Notes: generated by a model from the sequence alone, not told the origin. A stretch of 64,000 nt of DNA from Hyperoplus lanceolatus (GCA_026929865.2 CM049404.1:6378501-6442500), one strand, 5' to 3'. Counted from the stretch's first letter, positions 1 to 18,360 are shown. Made by a program: numbers and translations.

Positions 1-485
1 CATTATACATATACATTATAATCTGATTTTCTGATCTACATACAATAGGTACACTTCTGTGACTTCACAGTATTCTCTGAGGATTACTTTTGCTGTATTT
101 TGTTCATTTACCTATCAATTGCAGTCCATCAGTCACTAATATGAACAAGGCAGGAGCCACAAAAGAATTTCACAAGTTAAACTCTGTGTAACACAGCTGA
201 TACAATAAACGTGGATACATTTAATACATGGTTACAATGCGCATTGAGTACACAATGAGTTTCAGCTATCTAAGAATGTGTAATATTCAGATTTCAGTGT
301 CAAATTATTTGTATGGTAAATATGAGGCTTCAGTTAGCTGCTGGTTAGCTTAGCCTAGCATAATGATGGGAAAGCTCCCCTGACTCTGTCTAACATAACC
401 TAAAAGGCACTCAGAAAAGAGCCCAAAGCAGTGTTGTTTCTTTAATTAGCTAAATAAAAATTGGGGCTGTAGCCTACAAAGGGTA
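1..485. other. Unassigned AT-rich sequence
   Basis: No open frame, splice-bounded exon, repeat end or RNA gene could be recognised here. The sequence is ordinary AT-rich intergenic DNA up to the target-site duplication of the hAT element that follows. Confidence 0.5.
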
Positions 486-493
486 ATGTTATG

Positions 494-1391
494 CAGAGCC
501 GGCCCGAGGCATAAGCGAACTAAGCGGCCGCTTAGGGCCCCCGACTGCCTGGGGGGCCCCCTAAAAAAAAAAAAAAAATTTTTTTTTTTTTTTTTTTTTA
601 GTTTGTGTGTTTGATATTAACATCATACTATGCAAATGTGAGTTATCATACAAAAAAAATGAATACAATGTTTTGGTCTAGATAATTAATAGCCTAAAAA
701 TGTAATTAGTTCATCTCGGAGGAAATCCGAAATTATCTGATCTTGTCACGTTCACATCCATGCACAGTGTGTATTGAGTTTATTTAAAAACAATTGGAAA
801 TGGGGCTGCCCTCAGTTGCCCATGCACTGTGTATAGTCTATAGCCTATGTCAGCCTTGTCTGTGGAAAAAAAGATACCGTAGCTGGATAACAGAGTTCTT
901 CTGCTTCGTTCCTCACACTGCATTTAAATGCATTCACTATATTACAGAGAAATATGTCCCGTAAAAGAAAAAGAGCTCCAAGCCCAACCCATATTATTTT
1001 ATTTTATATTAATATTTTTATGGAAAATCCATGTGTCCTTCTTCAATAGCTTCTAATTCATCTGACCCAGTGTCTCCAAATTATTTGTTCACACAAGATT
1101 TCTCAGATTTAGCCTCTTAATGTTCCTCTCAAAGTGCACCAGATTCATGCATTTCACTTTAAAAAGGTTAAAAAAATCTCCCGGGGGGGCATACCCCCGG
1201 ACCCCCCTAAGAGGGTCTGAATCTCGGCTGTCTAATATTTTCACACAGCCGCACAGTGGAGGCACTAGCAGAAAACATTGGGTGTGTGAATGATATTTAA
1301 CAAAGATCTATAGTTTCAGCAGCGCTAACATTGGAGAGGGGCCCCCAATCATATTTCGCTTAGGGCCCCCTGAAGGCTTGGGCCGGCTCTG
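494..1391. mobile_element. Non-autonomous hAT-superfamily DNA transposon
   Basis: The element begins CAGAGCCGGCCC and ends GGGCCGGCTCTG, so the outermost 12 bases are perfect terminal inverted repeats. The 8-base target duplication ATGTTATG lies directly outside both ends (486-493 and 1392-1399). An 8-bp TSD with CAG-type ends is the hAT signature. The 898-bp body holds A/T and G/C runs and no long frame. A short frame at 954 (MSRKRKRAPSPTH, then non-conserved residues and a stop) could be a remnant of a transposase N-terminus, but that is a guess. It is best read as a deletion derivative moved by a hAT transposase from elsewhere. Confidence 0.88.
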
Positions 1392-1399
1392 ATGTTATG

Positions 1400-2157
1400 T
1401 GCCAGACTTTCTCTCCAAAATGTGTTATCTTAAGTGTTTTAGTTAACTATTAAAATTTAGAGGCACTCGCTTCGGACATAAACTATAGGCGTTTCCCCAG
1501 CTTCCAGTATTTGCGCTAGGCTAAACTAAGCGAAGCTAACTGTCTTGTGGCTCTGGTTCCATATGTAGCTTTTCTGCTTCTCGTCTATCTAAATGCAAAC
1601 TGTTTTTGATTAAAACATTCTCTACAAAGCCTACTTGATATTGTGTTGACCACATATTTTCACATTTTATTGTCCATGTGTTTTATTGACAGTAATATTG
1701 GTCTAGTAAAAACTGTGTGTATTACTCAAACTTAAAAAACTGTGAAAAATATTGTTTTTTTTTATTTGCATTGTCTGCTTATTACTTTCAGATATTCTTG
1801 ATTTTGCATGCATAAATCTAGCGTTATGTAATATAATTTTTTTGTGTCAAAACAACATTCTGCAATACTTTGTGTATGTTACCACTTGGACATTGTAGCC
1901 TATGCTTTACTCTATGCCTTAATTTTGGAAACGGCTCAGATGTTGAGTATCAAACTGTATGTTACATATGTCGTCTATAGTTTGATACACAGCACAATAA
2001 GCCGTTCTCTTAACAAAACATCAGTTGTTGAGTCACTCAAGATTGCCCGGAATTCCCTTTACCCTATAACAATATAGTAATGTCTTGTAAAGCTTACATT
2101 TTTTTTTGTAGGCCTATGTATCATTCATTTATTTATTGTTGTGATTTTGCACTGCAT
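1400..2157. other. Unassigned intergenic sequence
   Basis: A 77-residue open frame in this stretch shows no recognisable family features and has no splice or codon support. I see nothing else here. Confidence 0.4.
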
Positions 2158-2397
2158 TTAAAGGGATAGTTCAGTATTTTTTTATGTGGGGTTGTATGGG
2201 GTACTTCGGCAGCATGTATATGTATGGAGGAAAAAAAACAATCTTCTGGCCCTGTCTGCAACAGTACAATGCTGACTTCTGCTACAGCGACATCTCCTCT
2301 AAACTCCTTATAGTGACAGACATCTACATAAGGTAACTGAACTTTTCCTAAGTACCCCATACAACCCAGTTTCAAAAATACTGAACTATCCCTTTAA
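2158..2397. mobile_element. TTAA-flanked MITE
   Basis: The ends are a perfect inverted repeat of 24 bases including the TTAA (2158-2161 and 2394-2397), starting TTAAAGGGATAGTTC. The inverted similarity continues inward through a GTATGGGGTACTT motif on each side (near 2195-2210 and 2350-2365). TTAA duplications are used by piggyBac and Kolobok transposons. The element is about 240 bp with no coding capacity. The open frame across it is a by-product. Confidence 0.8.
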
Positions 2398-5300
2398 CAC
2401 ACAAGTTGTGGACCAGACAACAACAAAAAACAGAACGCTGACATTTCCAGTCCAGTTTCGTCTCCATGCACTTTAACATTTACTATGATCCCTTCATGAA
2501 CATCAGTCCCCAATGGCCAGGACAAAAAGAGACAGACAACAGCTGCTTGCCGAAAACGCATAGATGAGTAAGGCCATGCGACGGGGGACTGACAGACATG
2601 CTGGTCCTGCTATTAAGAGTATTGACAGACCTACTAAACCCTCACATGTTTAGACATGAGTTAGCCAAGGGCTACTGAGATTACAGAGCGAGCAATACAC
2701 CCAAAGGGACCAATTTGTAAGTAGCAAACATCACACCCAGCTACGGCTGAGAAATTGTGATGCAGAATTAAGTTTGCTGCAATGTGGCTTGAAGCTGAAA
2801 TAGAGACAAGGTGATTTGTAAGTGGAAAAAAGGGAATGTTTCCTTCAGTCTTGGTGCCATTTGGCCTGGCATGGACCGAAAGGAACGCAAAGGGGCCTAA
2901 GCCTTATGTGGTTTTGTTAACTTAGTAAGGATTCTAATAAGAAATCCTTCTTGTTGACAACGGAAATAATAAGTGACCCTCTTTCATCCTGGGTTTAAAG
3001 GATCTCACTGGTGTGTGGGCATTGCTTGACGTATTGATCATGTTTCATATCATCCAAAAGATTCAAACGTTTTCAGCCACGGTAGCTTGCTGGTCGGTTG
3101 GTGCACTACTTTGGCCCATTCTGAAATATCAAGTAATGGATTGTTTGACAATCTAGCACAGACATTCATGGTCCCCAAAGGATGAAACATATTCCATCTG
3201 TGTGAACATGGTGCACAGTTTTTGTTTCAATGTTTCAATTATGGTTGAGTGATAATGCGGTTTGAAAGTGTCTTTCGGATGCAAACAAATATTATTTGAG
3301 GGGCAAATCACCCAAATCCCTTCATGCAAAATGTGTCTTAAATGTAACTGTGCTGGCATTCCCTTTAGCGACTAAGGTGGCTCACTTTATGGGTTAGAGT
3401 GTAATATATCCTATCAAAATAATATGTTGAGACTTGAGAAGATAAGCAACAGATAAGGTAAGGATTCCTGCATTTATCAACATGTTGTTTACGTATTCAA
3501 GTGTGAGAAACATGTGGATAAGACAAAGACTAACGCCTGACCACTTCAACTTTCACACCAGCACCCGACAATCTTGATTTGACTGATGAAGGAAATCCTG
3601 TGATGATAAGTCACGATTCATGTGAAGATGCAGTTTCCTGGAAATTGCCTATCTGTGTATTTTACCATTACGAGTTTGTACTGATAAATTAAACACGAAA
3701 GCACAATCTCTCACTCCAATGCAAAAAAGTTCAGAATAAATATATACAAAAATATACCTTTAACAAATGTTTCTATAAGATAGATACACTGGTTACGCCG
3801 CTATGTTAAACTTAATTGGCATCCAAAGCATTGCTGCAATCCTTCCAAACACTGGGTCGGTTATGAGTGTGAACACCAGCTCACAGGGTTGTTGAGTCGA
3901 ATTCTAACACATGCTTTTGTGGTGGCATTTAAGCATGGCTGTATTAGTGTTTGTATGACAGGCCTTGATACGCATTCCGGGCCCAGGGGTCAGCTGAAAG
4001 ATGATCCTGGTTAGTGTAATGTCCTAAATCTGCTGTAAAGCACGGTGGGGCCAGGCAGGGTCAGGCCGCGGGCCAGGTTTTGGCTCTGCCCTCCTCTGGG
4101 GCCCACACACGGCGCTGTAAAAGCCCCCATGCATGAGTCCCATAGGCCCTCCGGACAACAGCAGGACATCCATCAGTGGAGAGATTATTCCATGTGAAGG
4201 GGCTGAAGAAGGTCAGGCAAGTGGGTGAGAGGAGGGGGATACAAACTGAGAGTGAGGCAGAGATCTGGCATAGTTCAGGGATCTAATCCTCAAAGAGGGT
4301 AACATGATAAATGCCCAAGAGAGTGGATAAAAAGAGAAAGACTAAGTGGACGTGGTTATGAACAAGAGTACAACAATCATGTGAACTCTAAGAACTGTCT
4401 GTCGACACCTTTACACACTATGCCACTCTGGTTATATATATACTGTATATACACACAAACAAAATAACAGAAGTTCACCTGTGCTCTTGCGCATTAAATG
4501 CAAGTATCTAATCAGCCAATCAGGACCATGTAGACACAATTTGAAGACATATTTCTGAAGTTCAACGTTAGCATCATGATAGGGAAGAAAGATGCTTCAC
4601 GTGACTTTGAACATGGCAAGGTTCATGGTGACAGACAGGAGTTATTCAGGAAGTGCTGATCTACTGGGATTTTCCCTCACACACATTTCTCAAAGATTTT
4701 GGTCAATATAGACATGATGGCATCACACAGTTGCTGTTTATTTAGCGCATGCATTTCCATCATGCTGTTCTCCCGTGCCACCACATCCCAAAGGTTCTGG
4801 AAACCATTTTAAAAGATATGTAGTGGTCTGTGGTCATACAGGGAAGGACATGGTCAGCAACAATACTTAAACAATGCTTAGATGGTACTAAAGGCCCCAT
4901 CGGTATCGGTTTTATATCTGAAATACAGTAGGTGGTTATACCAATGGGTTTGACATGCAAATAAGTAAAACAAAATCAATACAAATATGACAATAAAACA
5001 AAAGCTAAGTTGAAACAAGGTTCCCCAAACATCTTCAAGCAGCACACAGCTGCATCAGATGCTTCTAGCTTTGAGGGCAAAGTTCCAAGGGAAAAAAGGG
5101 ACTGGAGAACATTGATTGATGTGTAGCCCTTTAATTGTGCAACGCAACAAAAACAATTAATTAATGGTAAAGATCTGACTAAATAACTCTTACAAGAAGT
5201 TGATACAGTATACATTCTTCATGCATTGATATCAAATGTCAGACTGTCATTTCGATGGACGCAAGTAATCTGGAGGACATGCTTATTCCACAAAAAAGGG

Positions 5301-6105
5301 CCCCTTTGGATCTGACAGCAAACAATATATCCTACGTATCAAAGTTAATACTGTATATGAAAATGATGCAATTAAACAATGAACCTTTTAAATATTTTGT
5401 CCAAAAAAAAAACTGCGTTACTACCTCTGCACCACTACAAATTTCAGGCTGTTCATTCATCTCACCATTCATGTAAATCAAGTAAGGCAATTCTGTAGGG
5501 ATCAAGGTTGAGCCAAATGCTTTGTTACATGGTGTTGGAGTCATCTTCAATTACAAATCCAGGGTTACTGTTTAAAATGTTGGTATATCAAAGGCTACAG
5601 AAAACTTAATTTATACTTATATACTTTACTTTACTTAATAATACGTTTGACTGACTAAGTAGCACTTGACATGAGGAATGAACTGAACTTCAAATGTAAA
5701 ATATGTGGATTGCTCATTTATGTACTGTACTGTGGATGATTATTATTTAATTCTACTATATACTTCGACTCCACTAGATTTCAGAGGGCAATATTGTATA
5801 TGTTACTCTCGTAGATGTATCTGACAGTTGTTATACAGCACAAGTTGTTCATTCAAAGCATATAATATATAATATATACAATATGATGAATATTTATCAT
5901 AAACTGAACAGCATTGCTGACCTGTTTTTGGGCGCCTATTGCTCCTCTCTCCTTCATTATATGACCAAGACCCCAAAACTAACTAAAATCGCTGGAGTAT
6001 GACCTTGTACCATTTGAATACCATTTAATCTTCATACAACATTTCTACAAAACAGGGTCACATAGATAAGTTTATAATGCAGGACCACCTTACCTGATCT
6101 TGTGT
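2398..6105. other. Intergenic stretch, no gene recognised
   Basis: Only short unconvincing frames (60-80 codons) occur. A GC-richer island at about 3970-4150 stands out from the AT-rich surroundings but has no long frame, and it could be a regulatory element. An alternating TA run lies near 4433-4450. Most of this stretch lies downstream of the minus-strand kinase gene. Confidence 0.4.
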
Positions 6106-6111
6106 TTTATT
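6106..6111 (-). terminator. Candidate polyadenylation signal AATAAA
   Basis: On the minus strand AATAAA reads at this position, about 260 bases past the kinase stop codon. An ATTAAA variant lies closer, near 6285-6290. Either could define the 3' end, and without transcript data the choice is open. Confidence 0.3.
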
Positions 6112-6372
6112 GATGCACATATAAAGTTAGCTCTATCTCTAAACATTACGTTCCTACTTACATTGAACGCATCAGTAATAACAATCAAAATGTATGACAC
6201 ATGGTCAACTTTAAGTTAAGTAAGCATAAGATTATATTGTCACTTCAGTAAATAAAGATTTTGAATGAAGGACTTACATATATGTTTTAATGTCTATACA
6301 TTAAATCATGGCAGCAGTGTCCATGCTGCCAAGGCATACAGAAAATGTAGATTCTATAAAAATGGCTGTTAC

Positions 6373-11844
<5,472 letters not shown>

Positions 11845-12167
11845 CTATACCCACACATGGACAGAGCAAAAAACAGATGTCTTTTCACTAAGTATGAGAG
11901 TGCCATAAGATGCTTATGCATATTGGAATATATTGTACCACAAAAGCCTTGTAGCAATTGCGTTATGTATTAATAATGCATTTTGTAAAAAAAAAAATCA
12001 AGATATAATACATGTTCACTTCATTATGTAATAACACCTGCATGATTTAATACTATGACGCATAAGTTGATCTGCATTTTTCAGTAAATTATGACATAAT
12101 GTGGTAGTTATAACAAAATGCGGCGGTTCAGCTTGCACTTTCTGTTAATGAAAATGTAATAATGTGG

Positions 12168-12509
12168 TAGCCTGGCTCCGCCCGCCCGCCTACTTCCAGC
12201 CAAATTTTATTTTCCCTTCAGTAGTCATCACTATTCGACAGCCGGTCCAATCAGCGAACAGAGCGAGTGGCTGAGAACGATGATGTCGAAGTCGCGCTCC
12301 AGTTTCAGTTGCCAGAAGCCGGCTCATGACACACGTGACGACCAAACTTTATGTGATTGGTTGGCTAATCCAGAGTGGCACTGGGCAGATCCAATAGTTT
12401 TAAACTTTAACAGACACCCGCCTCCATGAGTGAACGTTTGCCAATTACAGCACTGCCAGACCTTCTGTACAAATGAAATGAAGTATGATGGTCTGGTAGC
12501 ACCAGGCTA
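12168..12509. mobile_element. TIR element with 9-bp target duplication, short copy
   Basis: The element starts TAGCCTGG and ends CCAGGCTA, flanked by the 9-base direct repeat ATAATGTGG (12159-12167 and 12510-12518). It is 342 bp with no coding capacity. A longer copy of the same family in opposite orientation lies at 36667-37265 and also has a 9-bp TSD. A 9-bp duplication would suit Mutator-like or related elements, but the terminal sequence is not one I can assign. Confidence 0.85.
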
Positions 12510-12518
12510 ATAATGTGG

Positions 12519-14997
12519 TGCAATATCTAATCATTTATTACAGAAGGCAGAGGAATGTATTACATATTGCATTCAGGCTGTTTATTACAAGAGGCGGCAG
12601 AAATGACATGATGTGGGTGTTATTACATGATGTGAAATGTATTACATTTTGACATTACATTACATAATGTCTTGTTACAAACATACATTCCTAAATAAAC
12701 TATCTTGTATAGCTAATGTGACTCTCACTTCCCTCCATTCATTTTGGAAGTGTTTTTAATATTAAATGTTCGAAAAACCAAGTTATCAACCCAACACAAC
12801 ATAAAGCAGGCAGTATGCTTGTGGAATGAGGGAATAGTTATGGCGTGTACCTGCATCTGACAACCCCTTGCTGTCAGATTGGTAGTGCTGTGGCTAATTT
12901 TTTTTTAACTTTACGAAAGTGATCATCACTATTTGATACCACTTCATGCAACTGAGCTGTGTGGAGGTGAGAAGGAAAGCAGGGTCTATTTCTCTTTGGA
13001 ATCGGACCCATCTTAATGCCAAGACTGTTAATGAATTCCCAAATGGCTTGTTGTGTGAACTTCACTGCACCTGGCACTGCTGACTGAATAAAAAAAGGGT
13101 TTTTGTTTCAATAGGGAACCATCTGTTACCCATGGGATGTCTCCTCCCACAGTATTTTAGCAATGACGTAAGTGAGGATGTATAAGGTATGATTCAATAA
13201 TAGTACATCCACACAGTCTGCAATTATGAAATTTGGGCACAACGAAGGAGAAAACAGATGTTTCCAGAGTTCTGTGTGTTTTGTCAATTTCATTCCGTCG
13301 TGTAGCTAGCAGTTCAATGTGCATTTCACCTGCTATTTCTACATGTGGCAGTAAAATAAGATAAAAATATGTACTGTCTGAACGTGTGCTGTAACCCCTG
13401 TATTTAAACAATATCATGTACTCCTCTCTTTCGGTCGGCATGTCACTTCACCCTCCAGTGCGGCAGTTCAGAACCACTAAAAACTTTTCATTTCCAAAAT
13501 GGTTTGTTGGATCAATACCCAGATGGCCACAATAATAGCCACACTTTTATGTGTGTTCACAAATGACAGTTTATATACTGTATATGCGTAAACAACGCAA
13601 CGATTTACGATTATCGATGTATCCGATTAATTTTTTTATTTTTTATTTTCATATCTGCCAGCAACACCTTTCCGTATGTATACAATGTGAGTCTTCTTTA
13701 ATTTGGTTCTCCTCAACACATTGTATTTGGAATTAACATGGCATAACTCCTATTTGCCTAAATTATTCTTTTGAAAAACAACTACAGATTTTTGTCCGGT
13801 CAACAACCTGACCAACCTGGTCTTGTGACCTAATATTCATTTTCTCAGTTATATAGTCTGTATGCACCAACCTGACAGTGTATGTAAAATATTTAAAAAA
13901 CACTTTTAATTGATTCAATATATTATTTAATGTAAGAAGGTTTCACATTGTATGTGAACTTTACATTTATGTTATCTCATTTAGAATATTTCATTGCGTG
14001 TCTCAATGACCTGCTGGCTATGACGTGAACCCTCTAACCACAGTGTCTCTGATTTGATTCTGACGGAAGATCAAGGAGGAAAGAAAGCATCAAAATAATA
14101 ATCTATCTTCCAATTTTACCCTCGTTATTGCATACAATAGTGTAAAAAAGTAGGCTTCCATTCTATTTGGCTCTCTCTATTTTTGTCTCACCATTGTATG
14201 TTGTCACTCACGGACAATGTCTTTGTTTCTACGGACACAAATCCAGTGCAGGGATTATGCCTAATGCCAGGCCAGGATGCTAATCTCTGTACACCCTCAG
14301 CCTTGTCTAACACATTGCCCTCTGTTAATTAAATGCATTTTGTATTTTGCCTATAGAATAACATGCACATTTAATTTTAAATATCTATAGCTACTGTGTA
14401 TACTGTGTATATATATATATAACTTTTATAATTTGTATTTTTTCCCTTTCAAATTGTACCTTTCCAAACTTGTCCTCTAATACAATCTACATATGATGAG
14501 TACACACAACTGCACTTGGTCAGAAAATCATCAGAAATCGCACTGAAGTGGGCTTTTTTGTGTCGAAAAAAATTGAGTTTATAATTAAAGTAGCAGCAAT
14601 AGCTTTAAATAGTAGCAATAACGGCTATCACTCCATTTTAACAAGGATTAGTTATTGATCACTTTTTAATGTCTTACCTTTGTTTCAGTTGGTTGCCAAT
14701 ATCAATGATGTCACTGGAGTCTGAAAACAGTCAAAACCCAAACACACAAAAAAGACACACACTCACACCACCATGCTCACAACTGACAGAATCCAGCTAA
14801 TCTCAGCATACTGTTAGAAGTGCCGGTCCACTGTCAGTCTGTCCCGTCTGCCCTCGAACCTTTGCCGCCTGTATAGATCAGTGTGTGCTGAGTGGACCTG
14901 AGAGCTTGTCAGCGCGCTACAACTCTACTCTACACTGCTGCAATGGGGACAGAGCCCACTTTGACAGCTGATTACAAACTGCCTCTGCAAAGGGCAG

Positions 14998-14998
<1 letters not shown>
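12519..14998. other. Unassigned AT-rich sequence
   Basis: No gene, repeat end or RNA gene was recognised. The few open frames are under 100 codons with no family features. This stretch lies between the two copies of the kinase exon and may be intronic. Confidence 0.4.

Positions 14999-15066
<68 letters not shown>
14999..15066. repeat. (CA)n microsatellite
   Basis: About 33 CA units. Open frames made of His-Thr or Cys-Val repeats across it are artefacts. Confidence 0.95.
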
Positions 15067-15073
<7 letters not shown>

Positions 15074-17179
15074 TGGCCGGAATCAGCATAATCAGTTGCA
15101 CACACACATAATATGGACTGTAAGTATATGGTTGACATAACCTAGCATAGACACAGATAACAGCGTTCATCCATTCACATAACCATTTATATGGCAATTA
15201 AGTTTTTTATTTGACCTATTCACTTGCGCACACACACACACACATAGTATGCCTGTCACCAGTGCTATAATCTAGTTCATACACTCGGTTAAATGAAGTT
15301 CCTGTGATGACAGTCACAAAGCTATGCGTTGAAACTGAGATCATAAATTATATAGAGGTGTGCAAACATGTTCCTACGATATTGATTTACATAAAACAAA
15401 TAATTGTACAGTAAACTGTTTATTAATGCTTTAATATAATATGAACATATGATATAGTCATAACTTATTGTATTGCAGTTATACTAGTAGTTTGGAAATG
15501 TATCGATGGACTCCCTTTCTGCTTGTCTGCAACTTGTTTGCCGCCCCATGTATCCTTTTAAGGAGTCCCTCATGTTGTTCCTTACATGTATTAGTATGTA
15601 GCCGACCCCACACTTTCTCTGTAACAGTGGCAGTGGTGTAGGCTTTCAGTTGGGGGCAACAAGATGTTTAATGAGTTGGCTGTCAAAATAAAATTGCTGA
15701 AATGGAAATGCAAAACTATATTGTCATCATGCATCCTTCCATATTTTAATGGGGGTATATATCAGATACATGTTTTCCATGTGGAAAACAGGTATCTGAT
15801 TTATACCTGTTTCAGTCACACATGGTCGATCTGTTTATTCAAATATGTAGTCTCTGAACACATAAATTAACACATCTTAAATACATTCCGTCAAGTTCTA
15901 GCACTAGGTGTTACTTCTCAAATGACAATTTTACAAGCAAAGCATGTGACTGTATACATAAACTACACAGGAGTATATAACAGATTTAAAATAAACTTTT
16001 TGACTAAATAGAACAGTATACTCACTAAGTTTACACTGTGTGGTATTGCTCCTTCTTAATTTTTTAAAAAATATATGAATTCCTATTTTTGCAGGGATTT
16101 GTTACCACTTCACAAACTCAGATGTCTACGTAAATACATGGTACGACACCTTGATGCTTTGACTCAGTAAGACACACACAGATTAACACATACATCTTTC
16201 AAGCCACGTGCCACACTGTTGTTTTAAAACATCTTCCTTGTTTAGCCAAAAGACTCAGTTGGCTTAGGGTGATGAGATGGAGGAAGTTACACTGATACTA
16301 TACATACTTAGCGTTAACACCGGTACCATCCCATTTGCTCTGAACATCAAAGAGAGAAATGAGACAGGATGGGGGAAGTGGTTGTCATGAGGGAAAGGAA
16401 AACAAGTGCAATTAGCCTTTGAATTCAAACGGTTATCTTGAAGTATGTCATCTACTGCGTTGCATCCTCACCACAACCAAACCACATTCATGTCCTCTTA
16501 AACGGGTTGAGACACGTGTATGGCTCTAAATATGGAAACATCAATTTGTCTTTGAATTGGCCAATCTTTCCACCACTTTGTTCACAACATATCCGATACA
16601 TGGGTGGCCGTGGAATTTTGTGCTGGTGTTTATGATTCCCAGAACACCATCATCAACTCAAAATGTCAATTCATCCAATTACTTGCTCCTATTACCATGG
16701 TACTGCCATCAGCAACAGCTAAACTCTGTTTAGTGCCAATTAACAAACTAAGATACATGACCATATAACATCTTATCTGCTAAAATGTAGGCTTTGTTAT
16801 TGCGAGCATGTTAGCCTACTGACGTTTGCCTAAGTTCTTAGCACTGTTGTATCTTATTACATCTTTTAAGAGCTGTTAGCTTGGCTGTAAACTTTTGTCT
16901 TTGTGTTTCTCGTTGTGAGAACATCCAGATGTAATACAGATATGCAGTTTTCATGACAAAGCAAGATATGTTTAAAGATAATTCGATATTATGCCAATCT
17001 TGCTACACTGTCTCCACAATTGCATAAAAGGCTTCGTTGCTAAAGCCACCCGATTATCTAGCACATAAGGTGGACATTAAAGTAACATCACAGGCATATG
17101 AATTAGCACCTTCTCCCCATAGGGTGTGCTGAAACAAAGCCAGCACCAGTCCAGTGGGGGGTCTTACCTTCCCTCAAGC
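15067..17179. other. Unassigned sequence upstream of the kinase exons
   Basis: A short palindrome near 15764-15800 (CAGATAC...GTATCTG around TTTTCCATGTGGAAAA) was noticed. No gene or mobile-element ends were identified. Confidence 0.4.
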
Positions 17180-17545
17180 TGCGGTCATTACCCCTGAAGC
17201 GGTGTGTGACCAGCAGCACTTTGCCGTATTTGCCTCGGCTGATCTCCTTGACGATGTTGAAGTGTTCCTGGATCTCGCGGTTACTGAGGCTCTGTGCCAT
17301 CAGCTCCATTAGCTCATCTATCAGGCTGCCGTCAGCCAGGCCCAGCTCAATCATCTATACCCACACATGGACAGAGCAAAAAACAGATGTCTTTTCACTA
17401 AGTATGAGTGCCATAAGATGCTTATGCGTATTGGAATATATTGTACCACAAGAGCCTTGTAGCAATTGTGTTATGTATTAATATTACATTATGTAAAAAA
17501 AAAATTCAACATATAATACATGTTCACTTCATTATGTAATAACAC
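17180..17545 (-). repeat. Duplicated block, copy B (kinase exon plus upstream intron)
   Basis: This is the direct-orientation copy of 11670-12037, 5.5 kb further upstream in the gene's sense. By eye the exon part differs at 2 of 163 positions, while the flanking intron part differs at about 8 of 190 plus two small indels. Confidence 0.95.
17192..17354 (-). pseudogene. Second copy of the SBK2-like first coding exon (alternative exon or duplicate remnant)
   Basis: This copy keeps the tatag|ATG acceptor, the 163-bp length and the AGGG|gtaatg donor, so it could splice to exon 2 exactly as the proximal copy does. It encodes the same 54 residues except Thr19Met and Gly39Ser; the latter turns GRGKYG into SRGKYG at the glycine-rich loop. 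Both are CpG transitions and both change the protein. A second, stronger donor (AAG|gtaaga, GT at 17167-17166) lies 24 bases downstream, in frame, and would add eight residues (GNDRSLRE). Including both exon copies in one transcript would break the frame (163 is not a multiple of 3), so use would have to be exclusive. It may be a mutually exclusive first coding exon or a non-functional duplicate. Confidence 0.6.
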
Positions 17546-17910
17546 ATAGATATATATCTGGGGTGTCGCCTACAACTCTTGCAGGCCTAATGGGGTGTTG
17601 TTTCCTGCACCTGTGTGCGGGTAAGTTTGTCTGTGTGTGTATGTTGGCCTGTGTTGCAATTACTACGAAGTCAGTCAACACTGTGACCCCAAGTAGTTAT
17701 TCAGGGGATACCAAGCATCTACACAAGCTAGGACTAATGGTACAATGAAACGGATATGCTGGTTGGTCGGTCTCTCTAGGGCTGTGGTGGGTTAATGAGC
17801 TGCTAGTCACTGCAGTACAGGGCTGCTGGCTTTCCAAAACACTGCATAGGTCATTTTGCTGGAAGTAACTGGTGTAAAGCTATAGAAGGCTTTTGATTGA
17901 CCCTTCCAAG

Positions 17911-18360
17911 TGTCACAACTTCAGCCAGTATTTAGTTTGTTTTCATATGTCTGTTTTCCTGGTTTCCTTTCTAACTCTCATGTCATTTCAGACCCGGCCA
18001 CTCCCTCCTGCTCTGCACTCCCTGTTAATTACATTCACCTGGTCTGCCCCACACTCACCTGCTCCTCATCAGTTAATCAGCCCCAGTATATATCTCAGTT
18101 CAGTTCCCTCAGTCAGTTGCCAGATTGTCGGATGTCCTAGTGTGTTCACCCAGCTTTCCAGCATTCAGATTTCATCCTGTGTTCCGATCCTGCTTGCCTG
18201 TCTTTGGACTTTCCCTTTTGCCTGGCCCAACTGGACTTGTTTGCCACGCTGTCTCACTACCTGGTTTGTCATCCACTTCATTAAAATCTATTTTTGAATC
18301 TGAACTGTTTTCTGTGTCCTGCAATTGGGTTCTTGTCTGTCTTTCCCTGAAACCCTGACA
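17911..18360 (+). mobile_element. Solo LTR, intact copy
   Basis: This 450-bp unit starts TGTCAC and ends CCTGACA (TGTCA/TGACA inverted ends) and is flanked by the 5-base duplication CCAAG (17906-17910 and 18361-18365). It contains a TATATAT box near 18088 and a CATTAAA polyadenylation-like signal near 18279, in the order expected of an LTR read on the plus strand. The 5-bp TSD suits Ty3/gypsy-type elements, but the family is not assigned. A related copy lies at 45145-46609. Confidence 0.85.

Noticed and set aside
954-1049. Short frame starting MSRKRKRAPSPTH inside the hAT element as a gene
   Set aside because: Only 31 residues before a stop; at most a relic of a transposase start.
3970-4150. 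GC-rich island as an exon
   Set aside because: No open frame with bordering splice sites and no recognisable protein similarity.
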